Positions 61,240-64,000 of a stretch of DNA of 64,000 nucleotides are shown here, in pieces. This DNA comes from Trebonia kvetii (GTDB taxonomy: Bacteria > Actinomycetota > Actinomycetes > Streptosporangiales > Streptosporangiaceae), in assembly GCF_007827045.1 (NCBI RefSeq), contig NZ_RPFW01000003.1:248001-312000 (forward strand). The letters are read 5' to 3'. Made by a program: the position numbers and the translations under genes. The notes beneath the pieces were generated by a model. It was not told where the DNA came from. It saw only the letters and a list, made by a program, of their open reading frames with translations, and did not search any database. Positions within the stretch are counted from its first letter, which is position 1, and the number at the start of each line of letters is the position of its first letter.

Positions 61240-63231
61240 ATGAGCAAGCAAGCCACTCCTCCGCCTCCTGGAGACAAGCCGGGGCCTGGGGCCCCACCGC
61301 CGCCCACGCCGCCGGCCTGGCGGCACTGGGTGTGGCTAGGCGCGATCGTCACCGCGGTGCTCCTGTGGTACCTCCTGCCGGCGGTGCATCAGGCGGGGCA
61401 GACAACACTGACCTACACGCAGTTCATGTCCGACGTCGCGGCGCACAAGGTCGCGACGATCACCACCTCGCCCACGGCAGGCGGCACGAGCACCGGCACC
61501 CTGACCAACGGCACGCATTACAGCGTCGTCTTCCCCACGCAGGTCGGGGAGCAGACGCTCAACCAGATCAACGCGGCGGGCGTCAAGGTCACCGGCGGCA
61601 CCTCGTCGCCCGGGTTCGGCGCTGAGCTGCTGAACTGGCTCATCATCCTGGCCCCGTTCGCTCTGTTCTTCTGGTTCTGGCGGCGGCTGTCCCGCGGCGC
61701 GATGGGGCAGATGCAGGGCGTGCTCGGCGTGGGCAGGTCGCGCGCCAAGGTGTTCGACGAGGAGAAGCCCTCCACCACGTTCGCGGACGTGGCCGGGTAC
61801 GAGGGGGCGAAGTCGGAGATCAGCGAGGTCGTCGACTTCCTGCGCAACCCCGAGCGGTACGCGAGGGCCGGGGCCGTCGTCCCGCGCGGCGTGCTCATGG
61901 TCGGCCCGCCGGGAACCGGCAAGACGCTGCTCGCCCGGGCCGTGGCCGGCGAGGCGAACGTGCCGTTCTTCTCGGTAAGCGGCTCAAGCTTCGTCGAGAT
62001 GTTCGTCGGCGTGGGCGCCGCCCGGGTCCGTGACCTGTTCGCCGAGGCGCGCAAGCGGTCGCCTGCGATCATCTTCATCGACGAGGTCGACGCGATCGGC
62101 CAGCGCCGTGCGGGCTCGGGCGCGGTCGTCTCCAACGACGAGCGGGAGCAGACGCTGAACCAGCTGCTCGCGGAGATGGACGGGTTCGACCCCACCATGG
62201 GCATCGTTGTGCTCGCCGCGACCAACCGGCCGGAGGTCCTCGACCCAGCGCTGCTCCGTCCGGGCCGCTTCGACCGCCAGGTAACCATCCCGCTGCCCAA
62301 TGTCGGCGAGCGGCAGGCCATCCTCCGGGTGCACACCAAGGGCAAGAAGCTGGCGCCCGACGTCGACCTCGACGTCGTGGCCCGCGGCACCCCCGGCTTC
62401 TCCGGAGCCGATCTCGCCAACCTCGCCAACGAGGCGGCCATCTTCGCGGTGCGCGACAACCGGCACGTCGTGACCGCCGAGGACTTCGCCGCCGCGCGGG
62501 ACAGGATCATCCTCGGCCGCCGCGAGGGCTCCAACGTGCTGCTTCCCGAGGAGAAGCACGCGGTCGCCGTGCACGAGTCCGGCCACGCACTGGTGGCCGC
62601 CCTGTCCGAGCACGCCGACCCGGTCGCCAAGGTCACCATCCTGCCCGCCGGGCAGGCCCTGGGCGTCACCGAGCAGCTGCCGCTCGTGGAGCGGCACATG
62701 TACGGCGAGGATTACCTGTACGACTCGCTCGCCGTACGGCTCGGCGGGCGCGCCGCCGAGCTCGTCGTGCTCGGCCAGGGCTCGACGGGCGCGGGCAACG
62801 ACCTGGCGGGCGCCACCGATCTGGCGACCAAGATGGTCCGCGAGTTCGGCATGTCCCCAGTACTCGGGCCTGTTGGCTACCCGGAGGGCGGCTCGGTGTT
62901 CCTCGGCGGCGGCGGTCCGGGCATGTCAAGCCGCCCCTACGCGGAGGCGACTCAGGCGGCCATCGACGGCGAGGTCTCCAAGCTGCTGCGGCAGGCCGAG
63001 GAGCGCGCCATCGAACTGCTCAAGAGCCACCGGGCGGAGCTCGACTCGCTGGTGACGCTGCTGCTGGAAAAGGAGACGGTCGACGGCGCCGACGTCTACC
63101 GCATGGCGGGCAGGCCCGACCGTTCGGTGAGCCTGTCGCCGCCCGCCGTGGCCCTCTCGCCGCACCCCGCGACGGCGGCGGAAGCCGCGGGGTCTGGCCT
63201 CGCCAGCGCAGATGGTTCGCTGCCCAGTTAG
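61240..63231 (+). CDS. ftsH: ATP-dependent zinc metalloprotease FtsH
   Basis: A 663-residue membrane AAA+ protease that removes damaged or unassembled membrane proteins. After a Pro-rich start, helix 1 ([20 protein letters not shown]) and helix 2 ([18 protein letters not shown]) flank an external domain. AAA motifs are Walker [13 protein letters not shown] near residue 224, Walker [15 protein letters not shown], and [21 protein letters not shown]. The M41 peptidase has zinc motif HESGH near 445 and the third ligand Asp in [15 protein letters not shown]. The Pro/Ala-rich C-terminus is variable. RBS AAGGGCAAGG precedes the ATG. A hairpin and repeat element lie in the leader. The main chromosomal ftsH usually sits beside hpt/tilS or folE; this context lacks them, so it may be a second copy. 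Confidence 0.96.
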   Translation: MSKQATPPPPGDKPGPGAPPPPTPPAWRHWVWLGAIVTAVLLWYLLPAVHQAGQTTLTYTQFMSDVAAHKVATITTSPTAGGTSTGTLTNGTHYSVVFPTQVGEQTLNQINAAGVKVTGGTSSPGFGAELLNWLIILAPFALFFWFWRRLSRGAMGQMQGVLGVGRSRAKVFDEEKPSTTFADVAGYEGAKSEISEVVDFLRNPERYARAGAVVPRGVLMVGPPGTGKTLLARAVAGEANVPFFSVSGSSFVEMFVGVGAARVRDLFAEARKRSPAIIFIDEVDAIGQRRAGSGAVVSNDEREQTLNQLLAEMDGFDPTMGIVVLAATNRPEVLDPALLRPGRFDRQVTIPLPNVGERQAILRVHTKGKKLAPDVDLDVVARGTPGFSGADLANLANEAAIFAVRDNRHVVTAEDFAAARDRIILGRREGSNVLLPEEKHAVAVHESGHALVAALSEHADPVAKVTILPAGQALGVTEQLPLVERHMYGEDYLYDSLAVRLGGRAAELVVLGQGSTGAGNDLAGATDLATKMVREFGMSPVLGPVGYPEGGSVFLGGGGPGMSSRPYAEATQAAIDGEVSKLLRQAEERAIELLKSHRAELDSLVTLLLEKETVDGADVYRMAGRPDRSVSLSPPAVALSPHPATAAEAAGSGLASADGSLPS

Positions 63232-63265
63232 GCCGGATTTACGAAGGTCGCCGTTCTCCCGCTAA

Positions 63266-64000
<735 letters not shown>

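Overview
The window is high-GC, gene-dense chromosomal DNA of an actinomycete. SARP/AfsR-type and XRE-DUF5753/DUF397 regulators, a PopR/ClgR-like regulator beside a clpP pair, MASE1-type and DevS-type kinases and frequent GTG starts all point to Actinomycetota, probably a soil lineage near Streptosporangiales, Streptomycetales or Catenulisporales; the sequence alone does not give a genus. I see no tRNA, rRNA, CRISPR array, phage or replication origin.

Region 1-8.2 kb: a membrane GGDEF/EAL protein cut by the window edge, two tandem TetR paralogues with the same operator, a 1034-residue SARP/NB-ARC/TPR regulator and a secreted protein. Region 8.2-12.6 kb: a zinc-ribbon/glycine-rich gene pair of unknown function, then a compact histidine kinase, OmpR regulator and lone receiver that are translationally coupled. 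Region 12.7-19.6 kb: a PopR-like regulator ending in Ala-Ala faces two coupled clpP genes, one with an intact triad and one lacking the catalytic serine. They are followed by an amidase, a G6PD-like dehydrogenase and a NarL regulator/MASE1 kinase pair whose 3' ends overlap. Region 19.7-21.6 kb: a tnpB-only IS200/IS605-type element sits inside a decayed TauD-family gene.

Region 21.7-37.6 kb: a membrane SGNH hydrolase (apparent ATT start), a zinc-ribbon membrane protein, a TPR/hypothetical operon, a zinc-ribbon protein antisense to the tail of an MFS transporter, a three-subunit molybdenum hydroxylase (L-S-M order, form II type), a secreted phosphoesterase and a SWIM-SNF2 helicase.

Region 37.7-64 kb looks like a redox/acetyl-phosphate and dormancy island: SixA, USP, acetate kinase, phosphoketolase, a GNAT-acyl-CoA-ligase fusion (Pat-like), a small membrane protein, a CBS-BON protein, an ABC exporter, two XRE/DUF397 pairs, an APC permease, acetyl-CoA synthetase, a STAS protein, a b6-like cytochrome b, a PPOX-fold protein, an MreB-like protein, FtsH and the start of a DevS/DosS-type GAF kinase. 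Three intergenic sites, before xfp-ackA, before the CBS-BON gene and between the cytochrome b and PPOX genes, match the DosR/DevR box GGGNCNNNNGNCCC; the last is a perfect palindrome. The inferred theme is phosphoketolase/acetate-kinase ATP generation, acetate re-activation by Acs, a possible acetyltransferase control of Acs, and oxygen/redox control through a DevS-like kinase. A GC-rich palindromic repeat occurs three times (38.3, 44.4 and 60.9 kb), once in frame inside the Pat-like gene.
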